Assembly: GCA_001534745.1 (NCBI GenBank)
Contig: CP013997.1
Span: 3,906,001-3,970,000, forward strand
Source: Pseudomonas monteilii
GTDB lineage: Bacteria; Pseudomonadota; Gammaproteobacteria; Pseudomonadales; Pseudomonadaceae
Direction: 5' to 3'
DNA length: 64,000 bases
Shown here: positions 44,322-53,763 of the stretch, piece by piece
Layout: the number at the start of each line of letters is the position of its first letter
Position numbering within the stretch: the first letter of the stretch is position 1
Translations under genes and position numbers: made by a program
Notes under the pieces: generated by a model
Told to the model about the DNA's origin: nothing
Seen by the model: only the letters and a program-made list of their open reading frames with translations
Database searches by the model: none

Positions 44322-45584
44322 TCAGAATCTACCTGCAAGGGGGTACTCGATGATCAGGTAGATACGGTCGATGTCGCCACCCGCCTGGGCTTGATTGGCT
44401 CGGTGACTGACATGGGAGAACGCCAGGCTGAGATCCTTTGCCGCGCCTGACTGGATGACATACTTCAGGTCGATATCGCGCTCCCAGTGCTTGCCACCCT
44501 GACCTTGCTGGCCGACATAGGCCCCGCCAGCTGGCGCACGTGTCCCGTCGATACCGCGACCGCTGACGTATCGCCCCATCAGGCTCAAGCCGGGCACACC
44601 GAGCGTCGTGAAGTTGAGGTCATAGCGTAGCTGCCATGAACGCTCCCCTGGACCATTGAAGTCAGCATACTTGATCGAATTGGCCAGGTAGATGGCATCG
44701 CCTCCGACAAAGTCGAAGGGCGTCTTGCCCTCGACCTTCTGGTAGGCCACGCTCAGCGCCTGGGCACCGAAGCTGAAGCTGGACAGCACGCTGTACGCCA
44801 GGGTATCGATTGCGCCTGCACTGGCCTTGCCGGTATCACGGGTCTGGTAGAGGTTGCCATCCAAGCGCCAATGGCCCTCAGCCCTGTTCAGGTTGAGGTA
44901 GACCTGACGCCATGTATCGTCCAGCACCCCGGCGTACAGCGCCCCCGCGAATGACCCCTTCGACGCGAATGTAGCGCCGGCCAGGCTGATCGCCCGATCA
45001 TGCGTCGTCGCGCCATAGCCGCTGAAGTCATCGTGGGTCGAACTGTTGTCCTGGTTGTTGAAGGCGGTGAAACGGCCTGCCTGAAAACGCCAGTCGGGCA
45101 GGTCTGCATTCTCCAGAAGCCAGCCCGTGGCATATTCAGGGTGCAGACGTTTGTCACCTGTATCGAACACCGGGGTTTCCACCATCATCTCGCCGTAGCG
45201 CAGTCGCGTGTTGCCCAGGCGTAGCTTGAGTGCGGCGCCTGCGCTGGAATACTCGGACGCTGCACGGTTATCGCTGTCGCGCGGCAGCAGCCCGGCACCG
45301 GCATGGCCACGCCCCCCGTCCAGCTTGAAACCGATGAACCCGTGGGCATCGATACCGACGCCAATGGGGCCTTTGGTAAACCCTGAGTGGATATCGCCGA
45401 TGAAGCCCTGCGCCCATTCTTGGCGATAATTCTGGCCGCTCCCGGACGGTGAGCGGAAGTCGCTGTGCAAGAAGTAGTGACGCGTGAGCAGCGACCAGCC
45501 CGCTTCGTCGGCTTGGCTGAAAAGCGGGCAACAGGTCAGCGTTGCGAGCAGGATGCGGCCTGGTCCGTGAGGTACGCGGATCAT
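44322..45584 (-). CDS. OprD-family outer membrane porin
   Basis: A 420-residue porin with an N-terminal signal peptide (cleavage near residue 24, LFSQA), the OprD start EAGWSLLTRHYFLHSDFRS, an 18-strand barrel and a C-terminal Phe. OprD channels admit specific amino acids or aromatic and other carboxylates. The C-terminal YPLAGRF ending is typical. It lies downstream of an MFS exporter on the same strand with a 193-base gap. Substrate not inferable. Confidence 0.92.
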   Translation of the reverse strand: MIRVPHGPGRILLATLTCCPLFSQADEAGWSLLTRHYFLHSDFRSPSGSGQNYRQEWAQGFIGDIHSGFTKGPIGVGIDAHGFIGFKLDGGRGHAGAGLLPRDSDNRAASEYSSAGAALKLRLGNTRLRYGEMMVETPVFDTGDKRLHPEYATGWLLENADLPDWRFQAGRFTAFNNQDNSSTHDDFSGYGATTHDRAISLAGATFASKGSFAGALYAGVLDDTWRQVYLNLNRAEGHWRLDGNLYQTRDTGKASAGAIDTLAYSVLSSFSFGAQALSVAYQKVEGKTPFDFVGGDAIYLANSIKYADFNGPGERSWQLRYDLNFTTLGVPGLSLMGRYVSGRGIDGTRAPAGGAYVGQQGQGGKHWERDIDLKYVIQSGAAKDLSLAFSHVSHRANQAQAGGDIDRIYLIIEYPLAGRF

Positions 45585-45777
45585 GGTGGCTCCGGGTGGA
45601 ATGAGCCTGAACTCTGCGCGATTGCCAGGGCTGGGGTCTTGTAACGGTGTGCTAGATGCCGATCACCCTCCCCGGCAGTGAGCCCTTGAAGGCTCGGTGC
45701 CGAGGAGCAATGCCAATGGTGTCAGGTACGTTGCCCAGGGCCGCACGATTCGTGTGGATTGCCCACACCGTGGCGGT

Positions 45778-47385
45778 TCAATGCTCGCCAGACCGATGAT
45801 GGATGTGTGTTCCAGCCAACAGATGACGAATTTTCACAGGTACGCCTTCGCTCTGGAATGTGCGCACCCGCGCTTCGATGCTCAACTCACCGTGGGTCAC
45901 CCGATGGTGATGACGCAGGTGCTCGAGCCAGGACTCTTCGAAGAAAAATTCCTGCCACACACTGGGCTCCGCGCTGTCCTGCATCAATCCCCAGGACAAG
46001 GCACCGTTTCGCTTGCGCATGGCTTCCAGCTCTCGAGCCGCCTGTGTGAACGCCTCTGCCTGAGCCGGATCGATATGGTACTCGACCGTCACCATGACAG
46101 GGCCACGTTCCTGATCCAGGTCATCGCTGAGCACGGGCGCGGGCCAGTGCAGCGAGGGCACGAGTTCTTCAGCTTCCGTTTCAGGGAGCGCCACCCTGCA
46201 GGTGGCGAGGGTCGCCAGGGCAAGGCCGCCAGCAGCCAACAGCAGGCTCAGCGTGATCGAGGCATGGCTCGCCACAGTCCCCCACAGAAGGCCGCCGCCC
46301 GCCATGGAACCGAAGAAGACCAGAATGTACACCGACAGTGCTCGGGCTCGTACCCACGCCGGCACCGACGTCTGAGCGGCAACCTGCATGTTGGACAGCA
46401 CCGCGATCCAAGCGGCCCCACCCATCAGCATCGCCGGCAGCAGCACATAGAAACTGCGGACCGATGCGAGCACAAGCAGGAACATGGCATACAACAGGCT
46501 GGCGATCATGACCAAACGGTCTCGACTGATCCGTTCACGCAAGGCAGGCAGAAGCGTTGCGCCCCCTACAGCGCCAATGCCTATTGCGGCGAGCAACAAC
46601 CCGAAATCGGCTGCGGTCCCCTGCATCTCGCTTCGCACGATCAAGGGCAGCAATGAAGTACCCGCGCTGGCAAACAGGAAGAAGGCCAGTGCACGAATCA
46701 GTACGGCTTGAAGTGGCTTGGAGCTTCTCGCAAATCGCATCCCCGTACGTATTGCGCCGATGAAGCGCTCGGCAGGCAAGAGCGGTTCCTTCACCTCGCG
46801 CTTCCACATGAACAGCACTAGGATGACACCCGCAAACGAAACGGCGTTGAGTGCGAATGTCAGCCACGGGCCTACCAGGCTGACCACCACACCTGCCAAG
46901 GCAGGGCCGATCGCTCGCGAGACGTTTATGCCGACACTCGAGATGGCCACCGCATTCGACAGATCCTCCTTCCCGACCAGCTCAGGTGTCAGGGCGCTCC
47001 ACGCCGGCATCATCAACGCCGTCCCCATGCCCAACGCCAACGTAAGCACCAGAAGCAAGGGCACGTTCATCAGCCCTAGCAGCGTGAGGCTTGCCAGGGT
47101 CACGGCGACTGCCGACATCCAGAGCTGCACGAGCAGCAGGTAACGTCGTTTATCGACAATGTCAGCAGCGGCTCCGGCTGGAAGGGCCAGGAAGAACATG
47201 GGTAGCGAGCCTGCCACTTGAATCAATGCAACATGCAGCGGGCTGGCTGAAAGGGTGGTCATCAACCATCCAGCGCCGACTTCGTGCATCCAGGTACCGA
47301 TGTTGGAGGCAATCGTTGCGATCCATAACATGCGGAAGGTGGTATTGCGCAAGGGGCTCCAAGCGCCAGAGGTGGATGTGCTCAT
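45778..47385 (-). CDS. MFS_3 (EntS-like) transporter with C-terminal ABM-like domain
   Basis: About 535 residues from MSTSTSGAWSPLRNTTFRML; an ATG at 47442 would add 19. Twelve membrane helices (about 15-400) are of the enterobactin-exporter-like MFS_3 family. A soluble C-terminal domain (about 420-530: VMVTVEYHIDPAQAEAFTQA) resembles the ABM fold, as in many members. The end is His-rich (GTHIHH). It lies downstream of pirin on the same strand, 241 bases away, and upstream of the OprD porin. Substrate unknown. Confidence 0.9.
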   Translation of the reverse strand: MSTSTSGAWSPLRNTTFRMLWIATIASNIGTWMHEVGAGWLMTTLSASPLHVALIQVAGSLPMFFLALPAGAAADIVDKRRYLLLVQLWMSAVAVTLASLTLLGLMNVPLLLVLTLALGMGTALMMPAWSALTPELVGKEDLSNAVAISSVGINVSRAIGPALAGVVVSLVGPWLTFALNAVSFAGVILVLFMWKREVKEPLLPAERFIGAIRTGMRFARSSKPLQAVLIRALAFFLFASAGTSLLPLIVRSEMQGTAADFGLLLAAIGIGAVGGATLLPALRERISRDRLVMIASLLYAMFLLVLASVRSFYVLLPAMLMGGAAWIAVLSNMQVAAQTSVPAWVRARALSVYILVFFGSMAGGGLLWGTVASHASITLSLLLAAGGLALATLATCRVALPETEAEELVPSLHWPAPVLSDDLDQERGPVMVTVEYHIDPAQAEAFTQAARELEAMRKRNGALSWGLMQDSAEPSVWQEFFFEESWLEHLRHHHRVTHGELSIEARVRTFQSEGVPVKIRHLLAGTHIHHRSGEH

Positions 47386-47626
47386 TCCATTGCTGCCTTT
47401 GACAAAGTGGGGTGGATACAGGTCGGTATTCCGGGTCGTCATGGCTGGGTCATGCCCGCCTGGAGCGCGCGCACGAGCCTCCAGCCAGCATCGGCCGGCC
47501 CGAATCGGTTCTTGGGTAGACGTCTCGACGGGACGAGTGCCAGGTCGGCAGTCCCTGATTCAGCCAGGCGGCCTGCTCTGCGCCCGCTTTGCGAGGAGAG
47601 GCAGGACCGTCATCCGGCTGCATGGG

Positions 47627-48349
47627 TCAAGGCATGCGGGGCAACTCATGGGGTCGCAGGTCGAACACGAGCACTTCTGCATCACGCCCGTTGGAAAGCT
47701 CGATGACCTGCTCTTTTCTCATGCGAACACCGTCGCCTTCACGAAGCGGCTGGCCGTTCACCTCGATGCCCCCACGTGCCACGTGCACATAGGCATGACG
47801 GTTGTCAGCCAGCGTCAGGGTCGCCTGCTCGTCACCGTCGAAGAGGCCCGCATAGACACGCGCATCCTGGCGAACCTGGAGCGAACCCTGCTGGCCATCG
47901 GGCGAAATGATCAGCCGGAGTTTGCCGCGCTTTTCATCATCGCTGAAGTGCTGCTGCTGATAACGAGGCGCCGCGCCACGTACATTGGGCACGATCCAGA
48001 TTTGCAGAAAATGAACCGGTTGTGACGTGCTGTGGTTGAACTCACTGTGAGCGACTCCACTGCCTGCACTCATCAATTGCACATCACCGGGTGTGATGAC
48101 CGATCCAGTACCCAGCGTGTCTTCATGCGCCAGAGCGCCCTCGAGTACATAAGAAAAGATCTCCATGTCACGGTGAGGGTGCTGGCCGAAACCTTTGCCT
48201 GCGATCACCCGGTCGTCGTTGATGACCAGAAGATCAGAAAAGCCACGCTCCTCAGGGTCGTGGTAGTCCGCGAATGAAAAGGTATGAGACGACTTCAACC
48301 AGCCATGGTTGGCGTGGCCACGTTCTTCAGCGTTACGGACAGTGATCAT
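47627..48349 (-). CDS. Pirin-family protein (YhaK-like)
   Basis: A 240-residue bicupin. The N-terminal cupin has metal ligands in FGQHPHRDME (His57, His59) and in SGVAHSEFN (His101, Glu103), all present. The C-terminal cupin (about 150-240) lacks ligands, as usual. Pirins of this type can oxidise flavonoids such as quercetin in vitro and are induced by electrophile or nitrogen-oxide stress in enterobacteria. A LysR-type site lies 94 bases before the ATG. It is likely a co-regulated stress enzyme. Confidence 0.92.
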   Translation of the reverse strand: MITVRNAEERGHANHGWLKSSHTFSFADYHDPEERGFSDLLVINDDRVIAGKGFGQHPHRDMEIFSYVLEGALAHEDTLGTGSVITPGDVQLMSAGSGVAHSEFNHSTSQPVHFLQIWIVPNVRGAAPRYQQQHFSDDEKRGKLRLIISPDGQQGSLQVRQDARVYAGLFDGDEQATLTLADNRHAYVHVARGGIEVNGQPLREGDGVRMRKEQVIELSNGRDAEVLVFDLRPHELPRMP

Positions 48350-48441
48350 GCTATGTCTCCTTGGGGCTCAAGTGCCTCTTTGCGATGAATCAACTTTACT
48401 GTCAGGCCTTAAGAACCAGAAGACGCAGTCCAGGGAATGAC

Positions 48442-48462
48442 TGTCTCTTGAATAGGGACAAT
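48442..48462. promoter_or_regulatory. LysR-type site 4, upstream of pirin
   Basis: TGTC-TCTTGAATAGG-GACAAT, an exact TGTC-N11-GACA dyad whose arms TGTCTCT/AGGGACA pair with one mismatch. It lies in the 347-base gap between the divergent pirin and SirB1-like genes. That gap also holds the right copy of the direct repeat and otherwise shows no gene. Confidence 0.65.
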
Positions 48463-48596
48463 TCGAACATCTTTTGAAGTGTTGAACGAATCTGGTAGCA
48501 CGCGTCATTCACGATGAGTGTTTCTTTCGACGTGTAGCGCTTCACTGCCGTGGAGGAGCTGTGACGAATACGGCAGATGCCCTCTGCCCTGAGCGA

Positions 48597-48658
48597 ATCG
48601 AGTCGAGGCGCACGCGTGAGATCAGGAGCACCCGCGCCTGTTCACTGGACGAACCGGG
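48597..48658. repeat. 62-bp direct repeat, right copy
   Basis: ATCGAGTCGAGGCGCACGCG through AACCGGG, matching 24696-24757 at 56 of 62 positions in the same orientation. It ends 38 bases before the SirB1-like gene and marks the right edge of the accessory block. Confidence 0.8.
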
Positions 48659-48696
48659 GCCCGACAGCTAATAGTTAAGACGTCGGGAGATGCCTC

Positions 48697-49503
48697 ATGA
48701 ATCCACGTCACGCTTGCCTGGACTGTCTGCAACACGATCCGCCGAACCTGGTCGAGGCCGCCCTGTGGGTTGCTGCCGAACATGACCGAGAGGTCGTCCC
48801 CGAGGCCTGGCTGCGGCACGTTCAACACGTTCAGCACGAGGTGCAGGTTCACCTGCCTGCGTTGCCGGCGGCCGAACTCGCCCAACTGCTGCTGCGCCAG
48901 CTCAATGCGCTTGGTTTTCAACAGGACGAGCAGTTCCCCCTACGGCCCCATGCTGCCCTGCTGGACCAGGTGCTGCTCAGGCGCCGAGGCCAACCACTGC
49001 CGTTGGCGATCCTTGCCCTGGAACTGGCGCGGCGTCTGGATATCGCGCTCGAGGGTGTGAATTTTCCGGGGCATTTCCTGCTGCGGGTGCCCGGTGCCGA
49101 CTACCTGCTCGACCCCTGCGGCGGCCGGCGCCTGTACCCGGTCGACTGCCGCGACCTGCTGGCCCGCCAGTACGGCGCGCAGGTGACCCTCAGCGCCGAC
49201 CACCTGCAGGCCGCCACGCCTCGGCAGATGCTGCAGCGCCTGTCGCGCAACCTGCGCCAGTTGCATGCCGACAACGATCAGCCCTTGGCCGCGCTGGTGG
49301 ATGCCGAGCGGGTCATGCAGCTGGGAGCGCCGACGGCGGCGGACTATGTGGCGCGGGCCATCCTCTACCAGCGGCTGGAGTGCCCCGAGGCAGAGCGGTT
49401 CGACCTGGAGCGCGCCTTGTTGCTGAGCGATGACCCGGTGCAGCGGTTGCGGTTGAGCGAACGGCTGGGACGCCTGCCGGTGACGGGGCATTCGCTTCAT
49501 TGA
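48697..49503 (+). CDS. SirB1-family transglutaminase-like protein
   Basis: A 268-residue protein of the SirB1/transglutaminase-like and TPR family. The transglutaminase-like part (about 80-165) has LPLAILALELARRLDIALEG, the His in NFPGHFLLR and the Asp in LLDPCGGRRL. The catalytic Cys seen in true transglutaminases is not evident, as in most SirB1 proteins. The C-terminal part (about 190-260) is helical (AADYVARAILYQRLECPEAE). GGGAGA precedes the ATG. Function is not established. Confidence 0.85.
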   Translation: MNPRHACLDCLQHDPPNLVEAALWVAAEHDREVVPEAWLRHVQHVQHEVQVHLPALPAAELAQLLLRQLNALGFQQDEQFPLRPHAALLDQVLLRRRGQPLPLAILALELARRLDIALEGVNFPGHFLLRVPGADYLLDPCGGRRLYPVDCRDLLARQYGAQVTLSADHLQAATPRQMLQRLSRNLRQLHADNDQPLAALVDAERVMQLGAPTAADYVARAILYQRLECPEAERFDLERALLLSDDPVQRLRLSERLGRLPVTGHSLH

Positions 49504-49620
49504 GGCTGGGTCGTGATGGGGGGCTGAGCGGTGCCACTGATGGGTATGCTTGCAGGCGGGCTTCGTGGGTCTTCTGCGCCCAATCGTGGCCGGTCTGGCG
49601 CCTCGGCAGGGACCGCCCCC

Positions 49621-49773
49621 ACACCCGTAGCCGTATTACGACGTTGCAGGCTATCGCAGGATCTTGTGTGGGCTTGCCCACGATGCAAGCGGCGCCTGAC
49701 AGGGCCCAATCGCGGCACAGGGGCCCACAGGTGGCCGCGATAGCCTGCAACCCCGCGATGGGGCTACGGGTGT
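49621..49773. repeat. Inverted REP pair
   Basis: ACACCCGTAGCC...GTTGCAGGCTATCGC at 49621-49657 is the reverse complement, with some mismatches, of 49737-49773. Together with REP motifs on either side (the GTGTAGGAGCGGCCC type near 49770-49830) they can form a long hairpin. The segment 49504-49916 holds only REP-related sequence; no gene is supported. Confidence 0.8.
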
Positions 49774-49916
49774 AGGAGCGGCCCCTGCCGGGGCGCCGGA
49801 CCGGCCGCGATGGGCCGCAAAGCGGCCCTAAATCGATTAGCAATAAAGCTCCGGATCCTGCCAGCTATCGCCCTGTTCTCTGCGCGACAGTGCGGCGCCA
49901 AGGCGGCGGGCGGACT

Positions 49917-50400
49917 CCCACCCAGATCTCTGCCGCCATCGGTGTAGGCATGGCTGCGCAAGCAGCTTGTGGGAGCGGGCTTGCCCGCGATGCAGGCGGC
50001 GCCTGACAGGGCCCTATCGCTGGCAAGCCAGCTCCCACCCAGATCTCAGCAGCCATCGGTGTAGGCATGGCTGCGCAAGCAGCTTGTGGGAGCGGGCTTG
50101 CCCGCGATGCAGACGGCGCCTGACAGGGCCCTATCGCTGGCAAGCCAGCTCCCACCCAGATCTCTGCAACCGTCGGTGTAGGCGTGGCTGCGCAAGCAGC
50201 TTGTGGGAGCGAGCTTGCCCGCGATGCAGGCGGCGCCTGACAGGGCCCTATCGCTGGCAAGCCAGCTCCCACCCAGATCTCAGCAGCCGTCGGTGTAGGC
50301 GTGGCTGCGCAAGCAGCTTGTGGGAGCGGGCTTGCCCGCGATAGCGTCCAGACCGTCGCCGCCTGCATCGCGGGCAAGCCCGCTCCCACAGAGGGCTGGG
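49917..50400. repeat. Tandem REP array, exact 117-bp period
   Basis: TGTGGGAGC recurs at 49968, 50085, 50202 and 50319, exactly 117 bases apart, with only a few substitutions between units. Each unit pairs a forward REP (GGGAGCGGGCTTGCCCGCGA) with an inverted REP of a second type (CTATCGCTGGCAAGCCAGCT), joined by GCAGGCGGCGCCTGACAGGG. An inverted REP closes the array near 50366-50390. Because 117 is a multiple of three, a 188-residue frame stays open on the minus strand; it is not a gene. Confidence 0.92.
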
Positions 50401-50443
50401 CTGGTCCGTCAGATCCCACAAAGGGTGACATGGGTCTATCAGG

Positions 50444-51073
50444 TCAGCTCGGTGTGTCCGCTTGTGCCTGCGGATGGGCGGCGATGAAGGCCGGATGCCG
50501 TTCCGCCAGCGCGACTACCCGCTGGATACGCGGACAGGCCTCCAGCCCCACGCCGAAGCGCTGGGCCGCATATACCTGCGGCACCACGAACACATCCGCC
50601 CACCCGGGTGTGGGGCCAAGACAGTACCCCTCCTCGCCCAGCATCTGCTCCACGGCCACCAGTCCACGACCAATCCAGTGCGTGATCCAGGCCTGCACGT
50701 CGGTCTCCTCCACCCCATGCCCTCGCAACCATCGCAGGACAGCCACATTGTGCAAGGGGTGGACGTCACACCCGATCGCCCCGGCGATGCTGCGCGCCTG
50801 GGCGCGCGCCAGCAGGTCGGCGGGCAGAAGCGGCGGCGTGGGCCAGCGTTCTTCCAGATAGTCGAGGATGGCCATGGATTGCGTCAGGACCTGGCCTGTC
50901 TCCAGACGCAGGGCCGGCACGCGGCCTTGCGGGTTGATCCCCAGATAACCAGCGTCCTGCTGCTCGCCCATCAGCAGGTTCACCGGCAACACCTGGGCTT
51001 GCAGCCCCTTGAGCGCCAGGGCGATGCGCACTCGGTACGACGCGGTCGAGCGGTAGTAGGTGAACAGCTCCAT
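50444..51073 (-). CDS. maiA: Maleylacetoacetate isomerase
   Basis: A 209-residue zeta-class glutathione transferase. It isomerises maleylacetoacetate to fumarylacetoacetate using glutathione. The start is MELFTYYRSTASYRVRIALA; an upstream extension to 51160 is not family sequence. The thioredoxin-like domain (1-80) keeps the active-site RSTASYRVR segment and the cis-Pro and QSMAILDYLEE glutathione site; the helical domain follows (about 85-205). It is the third gene of hmgA-fahA-maiA, ten bases after fahA. The REP array lies downstream. Confidence 0.95.
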   Translation of the reverse strand: MELFTYYRSTASYRVRIALALKGLQAQVLPVNLLMGEQQDAGYLGINPQGRVPALRLETGQVLTQSMAILDYLEERWPTPPLLPADLLARAQARSIAGAIGCDVHPLHNVAVLRWLRGHGVEETDVQAWITHWIGRGLVAVEQMLGEEGYCLGPTPGWADVFVVPQVYAAQRFGVGLEACPRIQRVVALAERHPAFIAAHPQAQADTPS

Positions 51074-51083
51074 ACCCAAGCCC

Positions 51084-52376
51084 TCAACGTGCTGGCATGA
51101 CCCTGCCACGGCACTCGCCGAAGCCGATGCTGACCTGTCCCTCACGCACGCAGCGTGCACGCAGGATGACCTCGTCGCCGTCCTCGAGAAACTGTCGCCG
51201 TTCGCCGTTCGCCAATTCGACCGCCTGCTTGCCGCCCTCGGTCGTTTCCAGCAGGCTGCCGAACGCGTCAGCCTCCGTGCCGGACAACGTGCCAGTGCCG
51301 AACAGGTCCCCAGGCTGCAACTGGCACCCGTTGACGCTGTGGTGGGCGATCATCTGCGCCACGGTCCAGTACATGCTCGACGCCTGGCTGCGCGCCAGGC
51401 GGTGGGCCGGCAGCCCCGAGGCGCGCATGCGCTCGGTCAGCAACAGCACCTCCAGCTCGATGTCGAACGCGCCCTGGGCCTGGTCCTGGGTATCGAACAG
51501 GTACGGCAGCGGTTGCGGATCGTCGGCAGAGCGCACGGGCTGCGCGCGCCGGAACGGTGCCAGTGCTTCGGCGGTGACGACCCAGGGCGACACGCTGGTC
51601 ATGAAGCTCTTGGACAGGAACGGCCCCAGCGGCTGGTATTCCCAGGCCTGGATGTCCCGCGCCGACCAGTCGTTGAGCAGACACAGGCCGGCCAGGTGCT
51701 GCCCTGCCTCGGCGATCGGGATCGCCTCACCCAGGGCATTGCCTGGCCCGATCCAGATACCCAGTTCGAGTTCGTAGTCCAGCTTGGCGCTCGGGCCGAA
51801 CACCGGCGTGGCCTGCCCGGCCGGCAGTGTCTGCCCGCAGGGACGCTGCACCGCCGTCCCCGAGGGCCGCAGGGTCGAGGCGCGTCCGTGGTAGGCGATG
51901 GGCACATGCTTGTAGTTGGGCAGCAAGGGGTTGTCCGGGCGGAACAGTTTGCCGACGTTGGTGGCATGCTGCAGACCCACATAGAAATCGGTGTAGTCGC
52001 CGACGCGTGCCGGCAGGTGCAGCTGGCAATCGCCCATGGGATACAGGGCACCCTCCAGCTCGCGGCGGTGCTCGCTGTGCTCGCCCAATAGCACCTGCAA
52101 GCGCTCGCGCAGCGCCACCCGTGGTGCGGCACCCAGGGCGAACAGCCCATTCAGGGTACCGTCCCGCGTTGCCGCTACGGCCGTCCGGGCCGCGCCCTCG
52201 AGCAGGCCTGCTGCCGAGACGGCCTCCAGGTCGAGAATCGCGTCACCGATGGCCACGCCGCAGCGCGGCGCCTCGCCCGGTCGGCTGAAGATGCCCAGCG
52301 GCAGGTTCTGCAAAGGAAAGTCGGCATGGCCGTTGGCATGTTCGACCCAGCTGCGGGCAACGGCGGTCTGGCTCAT
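51084..52376 (-). CDS. fahA: Fumarylacetoacetase
   Basis: A 430-residue enzyme that cleaves fumarylacetoacetate to fumarate and acetoacetate, the last step of homogentisate breakdown. The N-terminal SH3-like domain (about 1-115) precedes the catalytic domain, with YTDFYVGLQHATNVGKLFRP (metal Asp and catalytic His), the YELELGIW metal glutamates, and LLNDWSARDIQAWEYQPLGP with the third metal Asp. All key residues are present. It lies between hmgA (3-base gap) and maiA (10-base gap). Confidence 0.97.
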   Translation of the reverse strand: MSQTAVARSWVEHANGHADFPLQNLPLGIFSRPGEAPRCGVAIGDAILDLEAVSAAGLLEGAARTAVAATRDGTLNGLFALGAAPRVALRERLQVLLGEHSEHRRELEGALYPMGDCQLHLPARVGDYTDFYVGLQHATNVGKLFRPDNPLLPNYKHVPIAYHGRASTLRPSGTAVQRPCGQTLPAGQATPVFGPSAKLDYELELGIWIGPGNALGEAIPIAEAGQHLAGLCLLNDWSARDIQAWEYQPLGPFLSKSFMTSVSPWVVTAEALAPFRRAQPVRSADDPQPLPYLFDTQDQAQGAFDIELEVLLLTERMRASGLPAHRLARSQASSMYWTVAQMIAHHSVNGCQLQPGDLFGTGTLSGTEADAFGSLLETTEGGKQAVELANGERRQFLEDGDEVILRARCVREGQVSIGFGECRGRVMPAR

Positions 52377-52379
52377 CGA

Positions 52380-53681
52380 TCATCTCCGGTCCGGGGTGAA
52401 GGTGCGGGGCAGGGTCGCCCAGCACTGGTCGTAGTCGGGTTGCAACTGTGGGCTGTCCAGGGCCTGGCGGCTGGGGCGCAAGACCTGGGAGGTCTCGAAC
52501 ATGAAGGCCATGGTGTGCTCCAGGTACTGCGGCTGCAGCTCGGCGGCGATCGCCCGGGCGCAGGTCTCGGCATCCGGCCCGTGAGCGCTCATGCAAGGGT
52601 GCAATGAGGCGCCGCCGGGCAGGAAGCCCTCGGCCTTGGCGTCGTAGGCGCCCTGGATCAGGCCCATGAATTCGTTCATCAGGTTGCGGTGGAACCAGGG
52701 CGGCCGGAAGGTGTTCTGCGCCACCATCCAGCGGGGTGGGAAGATCACGAAATCCAGGTTGGCCATGCCAGGCACGCTGCTCGGCGAGGTCAGCACGGTG
52801 AAGATCGACGGATCGGGATGGTCGAAGCTGACCGTGCCCAGGGTATTGAAGCGGCGCAGGTCATAGGTGTACGGCACGTTGTTGCCATGCCAGGCCACCA
52901 CATCCAGGGGCGAGTGCCCGAGCTCGCAGGCCCAGAACGTGCCCAGGTATTTCTGCACCAATTGCGTGGGCCGCTCGAGGTCTTCGTAGGCGGCCACGGG
53001 CGCCAGGAAGTCGCGCGGATTGGCCAGACCATTGCTGCCGATCGGCCCGAGGTCCGGCAGCCGCAAGGGCACCCCGTGGTTCTCGGCGATGTAGCCGCGC
53101 GCCTGGGCGTCGAGCAGCTCGACCCGAAACTTCAGCCCCCTGGGCAGGACCAGGATCTGCAAGGGCTCGACCTGCAGCACGCCCAGTTCGGTCACCACCC
53201 GCAGGCGCCCCAGCTCCGGCACCAGCAGCAACTCGCCGTCGGCGTTGTAGCACACCCGCTCCATGGAGCGGTTGGCACAGTACAGCGACACGCTGACGCC
53301 CGCAGCCTGGTCGGCCGCCGCCGTGGCCGCCATCGGCAGCCATCCGTCGAGGAAGTCGGTCGGCGCGTCGGGTACTGGATGGGGCCCCCAGCGCAAGCGA
53401 TTCGGCGTGCCCTGCCCCGCAGCATCGGCCAGGGGCTGGTGGGCCAGGCGCTCGAAACGCGGGTGCAAGGCGGAGGGGCGGATGCGGTACAGCCAGCTGC
53501 GCCGCTGTTCGGTGCGCGGCAGGGTGAAGGCGGTACCCGAAAGTTGCTCGGCGTAGAGCCCATAGGGCGCTCGCTGGGGCGAGTTCTGCCCGACGGGCAA
53601 GGCACCGGGAAGCGCCTCGCTGGCGAACTCGTTGCCCCAGCCGCTCTGGTAGCGAATGTCCGAAGACGCGCTGGCTGTCAT
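52380..53681 (-). CDS. hmgA: Homogentisate 1,2-dioxygenase
   Basis: A 433-residue Fe(II) dioxygenase that opens the homogentisate ring in Tyr/Phe breakdown. GGAGGTACAG immediately precedes the ATG of [19 protein letters not shown]; a longer frame to 53735 lacks a site. The iron ligands lie in WFHRN, NEFMGL and SAHGPD, all present. It is the first gene of hmgA-fahA-maiA and faces hmgR, with a perfect palindromic operator between. Loss of this gene in pseudomonads gives brown pyomelanin. Confidence 0.97.
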   Translation of the reverse strand: MTASASSDIRYQSGWGNEFASEALPGALPVGQNSPQRAPYGLYAEQLSGTAFTLPRTEQRRSWLYRIRPSALHPRFERLAHQPLADAAGQGTPNRLRWGPHPVPDAPTDFLDGWLPMAATAAADQAAGVSVSLYCANRSMERVCYNADGELLLVPELGRLRVVTELGVLQVEPLQILVLPRGLKFRVELLDAQARGYIAENHGVPLRLPDLGPIGSNGLANPRDFLAPVAAYEDLERPTQLVQKYLGTFWACELGHSPLDVVAWHGNNVPYTYDLRRFNTLGTVSFDHPDPSIFTVLTSPSSVPGMANLDFVIFPPRWMVAQNTFRPPWFHRNLMNEFMGLIQGAYDAKAEGFLPGGASLHPCMSAHGPDAETCARAIAAELQPQYLEHTMAFMFETSQVLRPSRQALDSPQLQPDYDQCWATLPRTFTPDRR

Positions 53682-53763
53682 CTGTACCTCCGTGCGCCGG
53701 AAAGCCCAGCTGCGGGTGGGTGCTCGCACTGACACGTCGAAGCGTCGTACGCGCGCGTTGTTT

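Noticed and set aside
24696..48658. Prophage, transposon or integrative element
   Set aside because: No integrase, transposase, tRNA target or phage structural gene is present; only the direct repeats suggest past mobility.
49917..50400. Possible CRISPR array
   Set aside because: The repeat covers nearly the whole 117-bp unit with no unique spacers, contains REP palindromes, and no cas genes are near.
49865..50431. A 188-residue minus-strand frame with 39-residue repeats
   Set aside because: It is a translation of the 117-bp REP array; the period is a multiple of three, which keeps any frame open. No ribosome binding site or domain.
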